From Siderastrea radians (lineage: Eukaryota > Cnidaria > Anthozoa > Scleractinia > Rhizangiidae), in NCBI GenBank assembly GCA_964017195.1, contig OZ024890.1, forward strand, positions 69,865,376 to 69,929,375: 64,000 bases of DNA. Reading direction: 5' to 3'. Numbering within the stretch: position 1 is the stretch's first letter; every line of letters starts with the position of its first letter. The notes under the pieces are model-generated. The model was given only the letters and a program-made list of their open reading frames with translations. It was not told the DNA's origin and searched no databases. Of the stretch, positions 1 through 12,600 are shown in pieces. Made by a program: the position numbers and the translations under genes.

Positions 1-111
1 CGATGATGATGATGATACACACATACATACACACTTTATTGTCTCCTCCCCAAAGGGGCTTTTCAGGAATAATCGATAAAATAATAAAAATACTTATAAA
101 ATAATGATGAT

Positions 112-219
112 GATGATGATGATGATGAGAGGACGGATTCAGAAGAGGACCTGCTCCTGAACAGAGTCGGGGACAGTGAGATAAAGGAGAAGGAAGGTCA
201 ACCAGAACTATTTGATCAG
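112..219 (+). CDS. Possible acidic upstream exon of the coiled-coil gene
   Basis: After a run of GAT triplets the frame stays open through an acidic stretch reading DERTDSEEDLLLNRVGDSEI and ends at a CAG followed by GT. The composition suits an acidic N-terminal region before the coiled coil. The donor (GTTATT) is weak and the Asp run may only be a microsatellite read in frame, so this is a tentative exon. A second weak candidate lies just before 529, ending in AAAGAG/GTGTGA. Confidence 0.2.
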
Positions 220-624
220 GTTATTCTTAGGTCTTGAAGAATGGCCACCACGTAGCAAAGCCGATTCCTAGTGCGAAACCAGAACAATAAAGCCATATTC
301 CTTGGAATGAACAAAGTTTTCATTGATTTCTAGTAACCCCTCCTTTTTTCTCTGTGGATATTCCATAACCCCTCCTCCAGCACTTCCGAAAAGTCCATAA
401 CTCCTCCCTAATATATCATCCACCCTTTCCCCTGCTCTAAATATTGACTGCTCTCTTAATTTGCACCTCGTGCTATTAATGACGACTAGAGAAGTGGCCT
501 TGAGCTTTGCAAAAGCAAATAAAAGGAAAGAGGTGTGATATTTTTTGCCTGTTCTTTTGAAAAGTTTTGTTAAAAGTTTTTAGCAATTAATTCTTAGACA
601 CGACGTATAAATCTCATTTTTCAG

Positions 625-3600
625 TTGGCCTCGGTAAATGCCGATCATATGACGAAGGACAAGACAACAATCCAGCACTTGCAGGAAGAACAGGTGACGA
701 TCTGCTGTTTACTTGTCCTTATTTAGTTATCATTTTAACTTAAACGAACCTCCTCAATGAACACAAAAATTTCAAAGAATATGTTTTAAGGGGTTTATTT
801 AAAGACAAATCCATTTGAACAACTTATAGACCAATCGTTGCAGAAACTGTAAGAGTGTTTGTAAATAAAACGCCAACGTGATTTGATCGTCTCCTTGAAA
901 TCTGGTCAGGTCTGTTAAGCTAAAAATTGCGCGTATGCATAGCTGCCAGTAAACAGAAATATCATTTTACACCATGCCACTAAATGGACTTTAATTTATC
1001 TGCACGTAATTCTTAGGAAGGTAATGAATCTTATCCTTTCAGTTTGCCTCTGAGAAAGCAGAACTTCAAGCGAAGATCGAGCAGTTGTCACAGATAGAAA
1101 AGGAGGTAATGATTTGTTTTTGCTTTTGTTCTGGAAACACTACTAACGGTTCTTAAGTCCGCCATACAATGATCAAACATTTGCCGATTAATGGTATTCT
1201 GCATTATGGACGACAAACGATGACAAGTTTAATTTCTAGTTCGTATGCACATGAATATATGTCAGTTTATATGCACGTTATTCTTAAGGAACACGGTCTT
1301 ATTCTTTCAGTTCGCCTCTGAGAAAGCAGAACTCCAGGCGAAGATCGAGCAGCTGTCAGAGAAAGTGGAAGAGGTAATGACGTTTTTTTTGTTCTTATAT
1401 CATAAATAATTCTTATTTTCAAGAACACTCCAAACATACAAAGAAAATTTAAAGGGATGGACTCTAGAGAATGGAAACACTGCTAACGGTTCTTAAGTTC
1501 CCCATACAATGATCAAACATTTGCTGATTTAATGCCATTCCGCATTATAGTCGACGAGCTGTGACAAGTTTCTAGTTCGATGCACAAGAATATATCTCAG
1601 TTTATGCGCACGTATTTCTTAGGAACATAATTTATCTTATTCTTTCAGTTCGCCTCTGACAAAACAGAACTTCAAGCGAAGATCGAGCAGTTGTCACAGA
1701 GAGTGGAGGAGGTAATGATTTAATTTTGTTGTTCTTACTGATAAATTAGACATAATTCTTAGGGACTGTGCAATAATTAACTGGAGGGGGGTTGGGAAAT
1801 GGGTAAAACACGGCTCAAAATAAAGTCGAACCGCCCTCTCACTAAGCAAAAGTTACCTTTAACCTCCCCCCACCTACTGATAATATTAAGGTCAACTCCC
1901 CTACCCCGCTTCCTCCCCACATTGGTTCCCTCATACCTAATTTACGTGTCGGATGTCTTCCTCAGGCACAAAAAGTACTTCAAATGACTCTTCAAATGAC
2001 TTTCCTAAATAATCAAACTGTTCATATTTACATAGTTCAAATTATTGCTATTAAATTCAACAGTTGGGTTTTCCATACTCTTTCATTATAATACCATGTA
2101 GGCTTTCCTACATTGGCATCTTTCTTTTTCAATTGAATAACACCATAGTGCAACTTTTACAACATTTTAGGGTTCCTGTTTCATTCAAAGCTGGTGCCAA
2201 TAAGGTAGCACTGTTTTAACATATAACAGAGGCATTCCTTTCTACTTCATGACAGATAGGAAAATATTAAATAATCAGCCAATTCGGAGTTTAAAACACC
2301 TCGAGTTGATATTTTCCCAGTTTAATTCCAGTGTAAGCAAGTATAAAAATTTGACCTCTAATAGCTCTTCTACCACTTTTCCAGTTTGTGAAAAAGAGTG
2401 AAAAAAGTAATGCCCTCCCCCACCCCCATGTGTTAAATTTTACATCCAACCCTCCTCTCTCTAGTTGTGATTTTTCCCTATGCCCCGCCCTCTAGTTTCC
2501 CAACTCCCCCCTCCAGGTAATTATTGCACAGTCCCTTATTTCCAAAAAAACACTCCAAACGTACAAAGAAAATTTAAAGGGATAAACTAGAGAATGGAAA
2601 CACGTTTAACAGTTCTTAAGTTCCCGATACCATGATCAAACATTTGCCGAATTAATGCCATTCTGCATTGACGACGAACTATGACAAGCTTCTAGTTTGT
2701 ATGGATATCAATATATCTCAGGCAAGCTATCTTTTTCTTTCAGCTGGTCTCAGCGAAAACCGATCTTGAGGAAAAGACTCGTAGTCTGTTGAAAAGGAAT
2801 GATGAGGTGACGATTGCTGTTCTTCTTCTTCATGTTTATACGTCATTCAGGGTCTGGAAGGGGGGGTCCGAATCTCGAATCACGGGTTAAATTTCACGAA
2901 TCACGTAACTTTTTTGGGTAAATTCACGAATCACGAGGTTGCATAAATTAATTTAAGATAATCCACGCTCATACAATTCATCAATGGATTTCTGGCGACG
3001 AAAAGTATAGTAATCCAAAATGGCAAGGAGTACTTTGCCTGAAGATTCTTTAATTTTAGTTGACCATATCAGAGAGAACAAAGGGGATGAATTTTATATT
3101 GTACATCAAATTGAAGCACTACAATTTTTCGCTTAACATGTTTTAACTTTGAAAATGAGGCGGTCCGTAATTCGTCTGAGATTTTTTTATGACATTAAGT
3201 TCGAGTTAGCGTAGACGGTAAAATATTTCGCATAAATTTTCTGCTTAAGCTCCAATGTAACATAAATGTTCCCAAGTATTCTTGGTTGAAGACATAACAT
3301 TGTCTTAGTATGATGAAAGGGCTCTGTGTGACAAAGTGACAGCCCTTCCTGATCGGGTGCGGATCGTTTTTGATAAGAAGTTCACAGGAGTGATTGGCAA
3401 CTCATGAAGTCCCACTTCACTCGCTTCCTCTGGGTCTTCTTCAATGCAAGCTGCGACCTGGACGTGATCAATGAATTTTGTAGGTCGCCAAGCAAAACCA
3501 CCAACCTGAGACTGGCTATATTTGACAGATGATACGTAACATGCCAAGTTACCATTATGGCTACCAGTCAAATCGAAGCTTCAACATCCACCCCCCGGGC

Positions 3601-6600
3601 ATTTAAACTTTGAAGATTGGCTTGTTCAAATTCCCTCCCCTCGGGGCAAAAAAGCCGTTCAAATGCCCCACCAATTAGTACTGAAATACCTCTCCTCAAA
3701 GACAAATTTTGTCAAACCTTGCAAAAACCGAAAAAACTCACAGGAGTATTACGCCAGAACAAGAGATCAATCCGGTTTAAATTTCCCTCCCTTGCAAGGC
3801 AACGTTCAAATCCCCCCCTTCCCGGGCACACTGCACATTCAAATGCTTGGGGTATGCCCGGGGGGTGGATGTTTAAGCTTCAATTTGACCGATGCATTAC
3901 AGAGCAATGCACCATATTGACAGACAAATTGCATGTATCTATTTTATTCGTGAAGGGATGTCTCATTTTCACGAAATTGTATCGGTAGAAATCACGATTC
4001 CCGGACGGAAACTTCAATAGATCCTGCCTCACAGTGAATGCTTAGTTCACGAGTGAAGGCTCTATTTCATCTGTTTTCCCGATTCACGCGCCATATTTCG
4101 GTCAATTCACGGATCACGCGAAACCCCTTCCACATCCTGGTCATTATAATGAGGAAACAAATGCAAGGGATCTGGAAAGGAACCAACTACATGGCATTCT
4201 ACACGCCGATTGGATACTCTAGGATGATCTAATAACTGTTCCACGAGGGTACTCGAACTTCACTGATCCTAGCAGTATGAAAGACGCTTGTCAAATGAAC
4301 ATGGCAAATATGACCTATGCTCGCCACAAGTCTCCCAGTAGCTCAGTGGTTAGAGAGTCCGACCACTGTACGGGAGGTCATGGGTTGTACTCTCGGGCTG
4401 AGAACCTGAACGTTTCTTTGCGTGATATACTCAATGTTACATTTTGTTGTTTAATTCATTACCAAGTGACAGATCTTCTGCTTTCAGTTCGCCTCAGAGA
4501 AAGTGGAGCTTCAGGCGAAAATCGACCAGTTGTTACAGAGAGAGGAGGAGGTAATAAATGGCTGTTCCCTTGCCTGTTGTGGTATCACATATCATCCTAA
4601 TTTACGATTAAATGATTCTATGATATTAGGATCACATTAATCTTAGGTGTACCAATCACATTTTACAGTCCTCACGGCCAATAGCATCACGGCATAACAG
4701 ACAGACGACCAGCTACATCATGAGTTCGTCGACTAATGAGGACAACGACCAGAGACTTACAACATCTACTAACGATTCACAAGTCACTTGACTCTGATGA
4801 TGACTTCCGCTCAGGTTGTCGGAACGTCAGTCAATGCCGGTCACCACAAACAGTCCTTCTCAGGACTATACTCACCCGGACGATCATACTTCACTGAATT
4901 TATGACAATTTAGCTTTCTATGGACATGAACCTTACTCATGACATATTTCTTTTCCTTTCAGTTGGTTTCGGCGAACGCAGACCTTCAGGAAAAGAAAAG
5001 AAGTTTGTTCGAGAGGAATGAGGAGGTAACAATATGCTGTCTTCTTGTCATGTGTAAGAATATGACGTGAAACCGGAAACTGTATGTAACTCAACGTGTA
5101 ATCTAAAATTATGCCGAAGAAGTCGTGCCTACTGCTCGGTTTTTACAGCCGATTCTCCTGCTTTGCGCATGCAGATCTTGGTTTGAGGGAAATACGCAGA
5201 TCTTTTTTTCATTATGATTGTAATACTTTTGGAAGTTTAACTTAGTACTTCCTCTGTCAAACTTTAATTCTCATGAGTATTTTGTGACCATGGGCGAATT
5301 ATGGTAGGCGAACCATAATCTGAGATAAACAAGGGCGTTAGTTTCTAAAGAAACTGTGGTGTTTCGTCTGTGGGGAAGTGAAACACAAATCTTTGAATTT
5401 ATCGACTGAGTTGATAAGGTAAATTGGCCATCGTAACGAAATTGAAAGCTGACGTTTCAAGTGTTAGTACTTCATCAAAGCGAATTTAATTTCTTTACGG
5501 TGGCCAATTTACCTTACCAACTCAGTTGATAAATCCAGCGATTTGCATAATCCGAAATAGGTCGCCCATGGTCGCAAAATAATGATGGAAATTTGCCCAT
5601 CTCATGAGATTACGGAGAAAGTACCAACTTTCTGGGTCACAAACAATCATAAAGCAGCGAAAGTTCTTCAAATTTCCTTCACCTTTTCGTGAAAACAGGC
5701 GCGAATCTTGACATATGATTCTCAAACTCATTAATAATTCATAAAGAGAAAACAAAGGAAATCACTACCGTGACGGTGGTTTGGATACCAGATCCTAATT
5801 AGCATAAAATTTTTCGAACTTTTTCTTAGAATTTCTCCAAGAATTGTGAATGGTTTGAGAAACCATATCAAAAACTCGAAAGAGTGTTTCATCAGGTATC
5901 CAAACACCTCGAAGTCGGTCAAAAAAACTCGGCTGCACCTCGTTGTTTCAACCCACTTCTCGGTGTTTGGATATCCTGATGAAACACTCTTTCTCGTGTT
6001 TGATATATTACTTCATAGCTTGCACTGAGTCATGTTTGAACGGCCAGGGTTTGCACTCACCAGGAATATTTGCACTTCACGATGAGTCACAATTTTTTTG
6101 TTTGTATTTACAAAAATCTGAGTACTAATGAAATGTATTTTGTTCTTTCAGTTGGTTTCGGAGAATGCAGAGCTTCAGGAGACGAAAAGGACTATTTCAA
6201 AGATGGAAGAGAAGGTGACTATTTGCTGCTTCGTCAAGTTCTTGTTAATAAATTATTATATAACAGGCAAAAATTACAAAGAATATGAACAGGAATAAGT
6301 GATGAAAACTGTGAATTTAATATGTATGTAACTCAGCGTGTCATCTGTGAATCAGGCATAAAATATTTCTTTATCTTTCAGTTGGTCTTAGTGAACATGG
6401 AGCTTCAGGAAAGAAAGGACAGTCTACTGAAGAGGGAGGAGGAGATGAAAACTGAAAAACTACATGTGAGCCATGATGATAAGTTTACTCAGTTTATATG
6501 CAGACAATTCTTAGTAATGTAATATCTCCTGTTATTTCAGCGCGCCTCAGAGAAAGAAAAACTTCAGACGAAGATCGAGCAGTTGACACAGAGAGTAAAA

Positions 6601-9600
6601 GAGGTGATGACCCGCTGCTTTTTTGTTCTGATGTCATTTATCTTTTGACTGGTAAACGCACTAAAAGTACACGGTTGTTTGAGGTTTTTTTAGCTTGTGT
6701 TCATACGAATATTAGGTAGAAAATCTTTCTTCCTATCCTAGTTACCTTGGTGAAAAGAGGCCTTCATGGAATGAAGAAGAATTTGTTCAATTTGTTTCTC
6801 AACTGATTGCTATCCTTTTCGGTGATTATCTTACATAGTTCATTTTGTTTGAATGTATGCCCATGAATCTTAGGCACGAAATATACTTTTTTCTTTCAGT
6901 TGCTCTCCACGAATACCGAACTTAAGAAAGAGAACAGCGGTTGGCAAGAGGAGGTGACTATCTGGTGGTGTTTTCTTGTTATTATGAAACACGTAATTCT
7001 AACTCGCCAAATATACAAGTGGTGATTGAAGAACGGGAGATATATGCTGGAAAAATAACCGAAATGAACCACAAATAGTTTCTTTTGTTCCCCTTTGAAG
7101 TTTACTACTATCTTTGCAGCTTTTTCTTTTCATCTCGTACTACTGAATGCCGAAATTCGGCGAAAAACAAGATCTTGTTTTTTCGGTGCACCTCTTCCCT
7201 CAGAGGGAAAATCTGTGCCGGTCGGCGACTAACAGAGATAAGTCCTTATGTCCACTGTTCGATTATAAAATATAAATGGTAAAATTGATTAGTTCTCAGT
7301 GCCTTTAACTAAATTGCGATCCATGGGAAATTAGTGTAGATTGTGCGCATATAAATATTCAGCATGAAACATATTTCTTTGTGTCAGTTGGTCTCATCGA
7401 TTACTGAACTACAGTATTCTCCTCTTGAAGTTCTGTATTCGCTGAGACCAACTTGATCACCTTGTGAAAGAGAGAAAAGGAGGTGAGGGTTTGCTGTTTT
7501 ATGAAAAAGAGCAAATATCTGGGGGCATCCAACAAGAAAACGTCAGTAGAAGTCCAAGAGTGTTCCATTTGGCTTATCCATTTTTCTTTGAAGATATTGA
7601 ATGTAGTGTCTGTAATATTAACACAATTTAATCGGTTGGGATTGGTAACGGAATTTTTGAGGAAAAAGAGTCCATACATATACAGAGAACGACAATTCTT
7701 GTAAATCACGATAAGAAAGGTGAGCAGTCATCATTTTTGGTTGGCGGCTAAAATTGCCGCATGCCCGTTTGATTTCATCCTTCTAGTGAACTGGTAGTGT
7801 TCTCAGTAAGTTTTCACTGGTGAAGGTGGAAGAAATAAAGCCTTTTTTAACCAATTACGTATACTCACAAGTGTTTGCACTTTTAAAAAAAGTTGTGACA
7901 ACCACAGTCACTCGTAAATTACGTCCATAAATAAATCGGGCCGAATGAATCGATGTTTGATATAACGCAGTAGCCATGGCTCGTCTCACAGTAGAAGGGA
8001 GGGGCGCATGACGAGTCCAAGAATACCTGTGTTGGAGGTTACGTTTGACTGTGATGGACCAAGACAGTGAAATTCACCCGGCTTGAAGGATAAGCTAAGA
8101 TTCCTATAGAAAAAAAAAAGATAAAATGTCAGCTTAATTGATCCCTTTCAGATGGTTTTACTCTCTTCTTCGTTCAAGAAATCTGCGCCCATCTTCTCCA
8201 TGATGGGCGCGGATTTATTGAACAAAGAAGAAGAAGCGATGATTTCTTTTGTGAAATTAGCAACGCTTCTCCCTGAAACAAACTAATATATAGATTTAGG
8301 CAAACCTAAAAGCGGAGCCCCCCCCCCCTTTCTTTGTTTTGTTTGTCTGTTTGTTTTTGCTTTTTCTTTTTTGCTGGCAGTTATTAATTTGTGAAAATAC
8401 CCTCATTCAATTGTTAAATTAAAAAAAAAAATTCTTATCCTCGTTAGGAGCCGAACCCGGGACGTCGGCGTCTGAAGCCGGATATTAATCCACTAGGCCA
8501 TGAGCGTTCCTTGGCCCTTCTCAAGTTAATTTAAATACTTATTTCTTTCTTCGTAACAAGCTACCGATCAGCATAAAAATGCTGGTGTTTTTCCTGGCAA
8601 AATGTGTTCGGAACGCCGTAAAAACCATGGTTGTGGACAGAAAAAACCAAAAAGCACTAGCTCTGCTATATTTGGCGTTGAAACCGCTGCGAACTCAAGC
8701 GGTGTGCCGACCGAGTTCGAACCGACGAGGCAAATTTGAACTTTTCGCCTGAACTTTATCGCCTAATTTTTTTCGCCTAAATTGAACTTTTCCCCTTCCA
8801 CCAAAAAGACAACTGAGTATTCTTTTGAACTTTTTTTTCCATTAACAAATTTGTCTTTGACTTTTGATGTCTTTGCTTGTTTTGCTACAACGCGGGTCAA
8901 CAGGCGATTTCGCGCCAAAAACACACGGGATTCAGCACTGGGTTATATCCAGTGTATGAAGTGTATTGGTAGCCCTCTGGTGCGGACGGACGGACGTACG
9001 GATGTACGGACGTGCGGACGGGCGGTCACGTGACTATTACGTCACTATCAAAATTTTTTGGCTTGATAGGTTACCAAATTTCCTTAGCAATGGAGCTCCG
9101 CTGACGCGCTAGCGCGCTGGCTCAGCTATAAAAATTCTATCATCTCATTAGTTGCTCCAAAACTACATTTTATGATAATACCGAGGTACTAATATTAAAA
9201 TGTCAGTTTAGTTTACGATCCTAATGCCCTGATTACTCCATTTTAGAAGAGAGTATTTGAAGCAAATCTCCAAGACCGCAAAGCTAAACGCAGTGTTTTG
9301 AAAAATCATTCTCGTTTTTCAAGACACCTCGTTTAGCTTTGCGGTCAGTTGAATCAGTTCAGTTCAGTTCAGTTCAGTGCTTAAGTCAAATGCGTGATTA
9401 TGTGAATCAATCAACTCCTTGTAGAGTTGCATTTGAAGGCAGAGACACTTTTGAAGAAAAACATGAATGGTGTATGATATATTTGTGGCATATTTCCCCC
9501 CGCCCAGCCGAGATGAAAATCTCTCAGAAAGCTTTGTGACCATAGCAATAAGTGATTCTTACCAGAAATTGCCAAAATGCAACTTATGGATAAGCGTACA

Positions 9601-12600
9601 ACTATTGGAAACGGCAGTTGCGGATAAAAAAAATCCTTTTAAAATAATATAGAAGCCTCACGAGGGGGCGGTATCCACTTTTCCTGATTCAAGGTCCAAA
9701 ACGTAGAAGAAACTACATTTATGCCTTGTTTCAGAACTTTTAGAAGCCCCCTCAAAGACCCACTGTTTTCGCATTTCAGCGATTTAAGGCTTAAATAAGG
9801 AAGAAGTTAAAATATTCATTTCTTCTGTTTAGCTTTCTGAATTGTCCACAAAACTCTGCAAGAGAACGGATACGGTTTCATCATTGAGAGCACAGGTAAG
9901 TTAGTTATGCAGTTTCATAGACTTACTAAAACTACGAAACTTTTCTTCTCTAATATACCTTCTCAGTAACACTCTATCTGTATATATTTGACCAGTACTG
10001 TGACCACTTATCTTCACGTGCGCTTAGCAGTGTTAAAAATTGAATGATTTGCCTTAAAGATAAAATATTCTATGGTGCATTAGCCAAAGCGATATTATCT
10101 GATACGTGACCGATGTAAAAAATATGATTTTTAGTTTGTACTGTCATGTAGCAAAAGCACACGAACTCTATTTTTCTGCGCGGCCGGTCAAAATGCAAGA
10201 AATGAACTAAGGTTTCCTAACGTTCGCTAAAACTAATGAGGCAAGTTTATCTATCTTGTTTCGTTATCTAAAGTGTCGTGATATCATATTATTTTCTCCT
10301 TTTAGATTGCCTCTCTCAACATTAAACTCTCCCGGATGGGCGCAGATTTAGTGAATGCGGAAGAAGAGGTGACGACTAGTTTTGTCGAATAAGCACTTTT
10401 CAGTTGTTAATTCACTAGTCGCTACTTTAAAACAAGTACGAGCCTGGTGTGTGTTCTCGAAAGCCCAGAAAAGCCCCTTTCGCCCCCCTCCCTCCCCCCC
10501 CCCCAGAAAAGGTAAAAAATATAAACCATTCATTCTACAAAGCTGTCATATTAACAACTTTTATGCTTAGAAACGTCTTTGTTTGAACGCAGTCTTGTGA
10601 ATTATGGTGCCCGAAATCGGCCAGAAAAGACTTTCGAGAAAGGCACACCTGGAACAGTATCAAAGTTGCCGCGGAAATCAACAAATATTTCGCAGTGCTT
10701 CCAATGTCTTTCAGTTAATGGTCGGAAAGTCTGTTATCTACAGTATGTATAAAGCAGTTAAATTACATGAATCCGACCTTCACTGCTTTGAGTGAGAAAT
10801 GATTTTCTTTTGTTTAACAGGTTTCCAAAGCAAGACTAAGGAAGTGCCAGGCCTGTAAGAGATATCGGTAAATAAGAATCTACTTACTCCTTTTACTTTA
10901 TATAGCGAGAGAAAGACTTATCACATCTTTAACTACAGCTTAAACTGGCATTTACCCGAGGCTTTTTTCTGCTATGACTAGCCCATTATGAGTATCATCA
11001 GTATCATTTATCAGACTCATCAGTTAATTTTTTCAGTTTCCTACTTCCTGCTTTTATTTTCGTTGAGATCATGGCTGACCATGATAAACTTTTTTTAACT
11101 ACTTTAGGAAGCAGTATGACGACTTAATGAGAGAGTTGGAGACTCAGGAGAGGTTCAGGAGAAGTCAAGTGAGTATTGATATTTAACAACTACTGTAATT
11201 GATATAACATATTCACCATGGTATACTGCAGCGTTCAGCAATCTCATTGGTTCCCTACTCAAGACATGTGATGCCCGCACAGTTATGGAGACAGCTCGGA
11301 CGATAAGATCACGTACATGCTCTAAACAGTTTTCTCTAATAGGCTATGAGCTATTTTTCCTGAGTTTAGAGAACTTAAGTGGCGTGAAAAAGATATTTCT
11401 TTGACCCAAAAAATTGTTTTTTGTAAGATATGTAATGCACTCCGAGGTCATCTGTATGATAAAACAGTTATTCTACTCGATCTCTTCGTGCACGAGCTTT
11501 GAGTTTATGAGCTCATTTGCGATAACAAAAAGGTTGCATACTCTCCACTAGGATGAGGCGCGGTTGTGTAGTGGTCATTGCGTTGGGCTTTCGATCAGCA
11601 GATTCCTTGACAGTAAAAATTCTAAACTTTCGATACTTGGTCTCTGCATTGTGTCATGTTGTTTCCCCAGACGAGAAACGTTACTCCACATTGTCACTCT
11701 CCACCAAGGTGATAAATGAGCACCGGCGAACCGTTAGGTAACATTAAAAGCTGGTGGTGGGTGGGGGGGGGGTAACCCTGCGATTGACTGGTATCCCAAC
11801 CAGGGAGCTGAAGTAATGCTTCTTGTCGCAGCATCCAGAGACAGCACTGTGAGTTTGTTAATTCGTTCAATCCAGTGGATTGAACACAAGACTAAACCTT
11901 ACTCTTGTCACGGCTACGTCATTTAGGAAGCGTGCACTTTCCCTAGTGAGAAACTTAAGCACTTTTCTTTAGGTCTTTTGCCAGTTCTGATCCCATGGCT
12001 CAGTGCATTGTATAGAACACCTATTCCGTGAAATCTTTTCATACATAGCTTCATTATCATCTCGTTGCTGTTCGCCTCGGTGACTACGTGTTTATTTATA
12101 TACAACTCGATTTCGTTGAATTATTGTCAAATAAAACTTCCTCCGGAAAAGGATTAAACAGCGGTTTATTATTTTATCGTTTTGGATAAATGTCAACTCC
12201 ATAAGTGTGAAGAGAAACTAGGAATTTTGATTTCTTGTACTTACTTTGATGGCCGCCATATCGGTGCCCCACAGGGACACCAACCTGGTGAACGCATACT
12301 GTGTCTTGTAATTTTCAGAAGTTATTGTCATTGTTTGGTTTTACCCATCATTTAACTCCTTTGTTTCTGAAAGTTGCTCGTGCAAGCAAACTCATTTTAT
12401 TATAACGATGAAAACAAATTTTTACAATTTTAGTTTCACATTGAAGATAAATACTCAAAAATAAGAGCAGGAAGGAGATGAGTTGTGACTTATATAAAAA
12501 AATAAGTTCATTTTCTCACTGGCATTTGTGAGTGTTTTACTTCAGATTGAGATTAACCCATTCCGGTATACAGAAACTTCCTTACTGTGGATAGCTCACT

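Noticed and set aside
7130..7230. A further mini-exon after the CAG near 7120
   Set aside because: The segment contains a small palindrome and hits a stop at once, and similarity to the exon classes is too weak to claim.
7401..7709. Minus-strand ORF ending in LVSANTELQEE
   Set aside because: The recognisable end is the inverted fragment of a mini-exon; the rest has no coding character.
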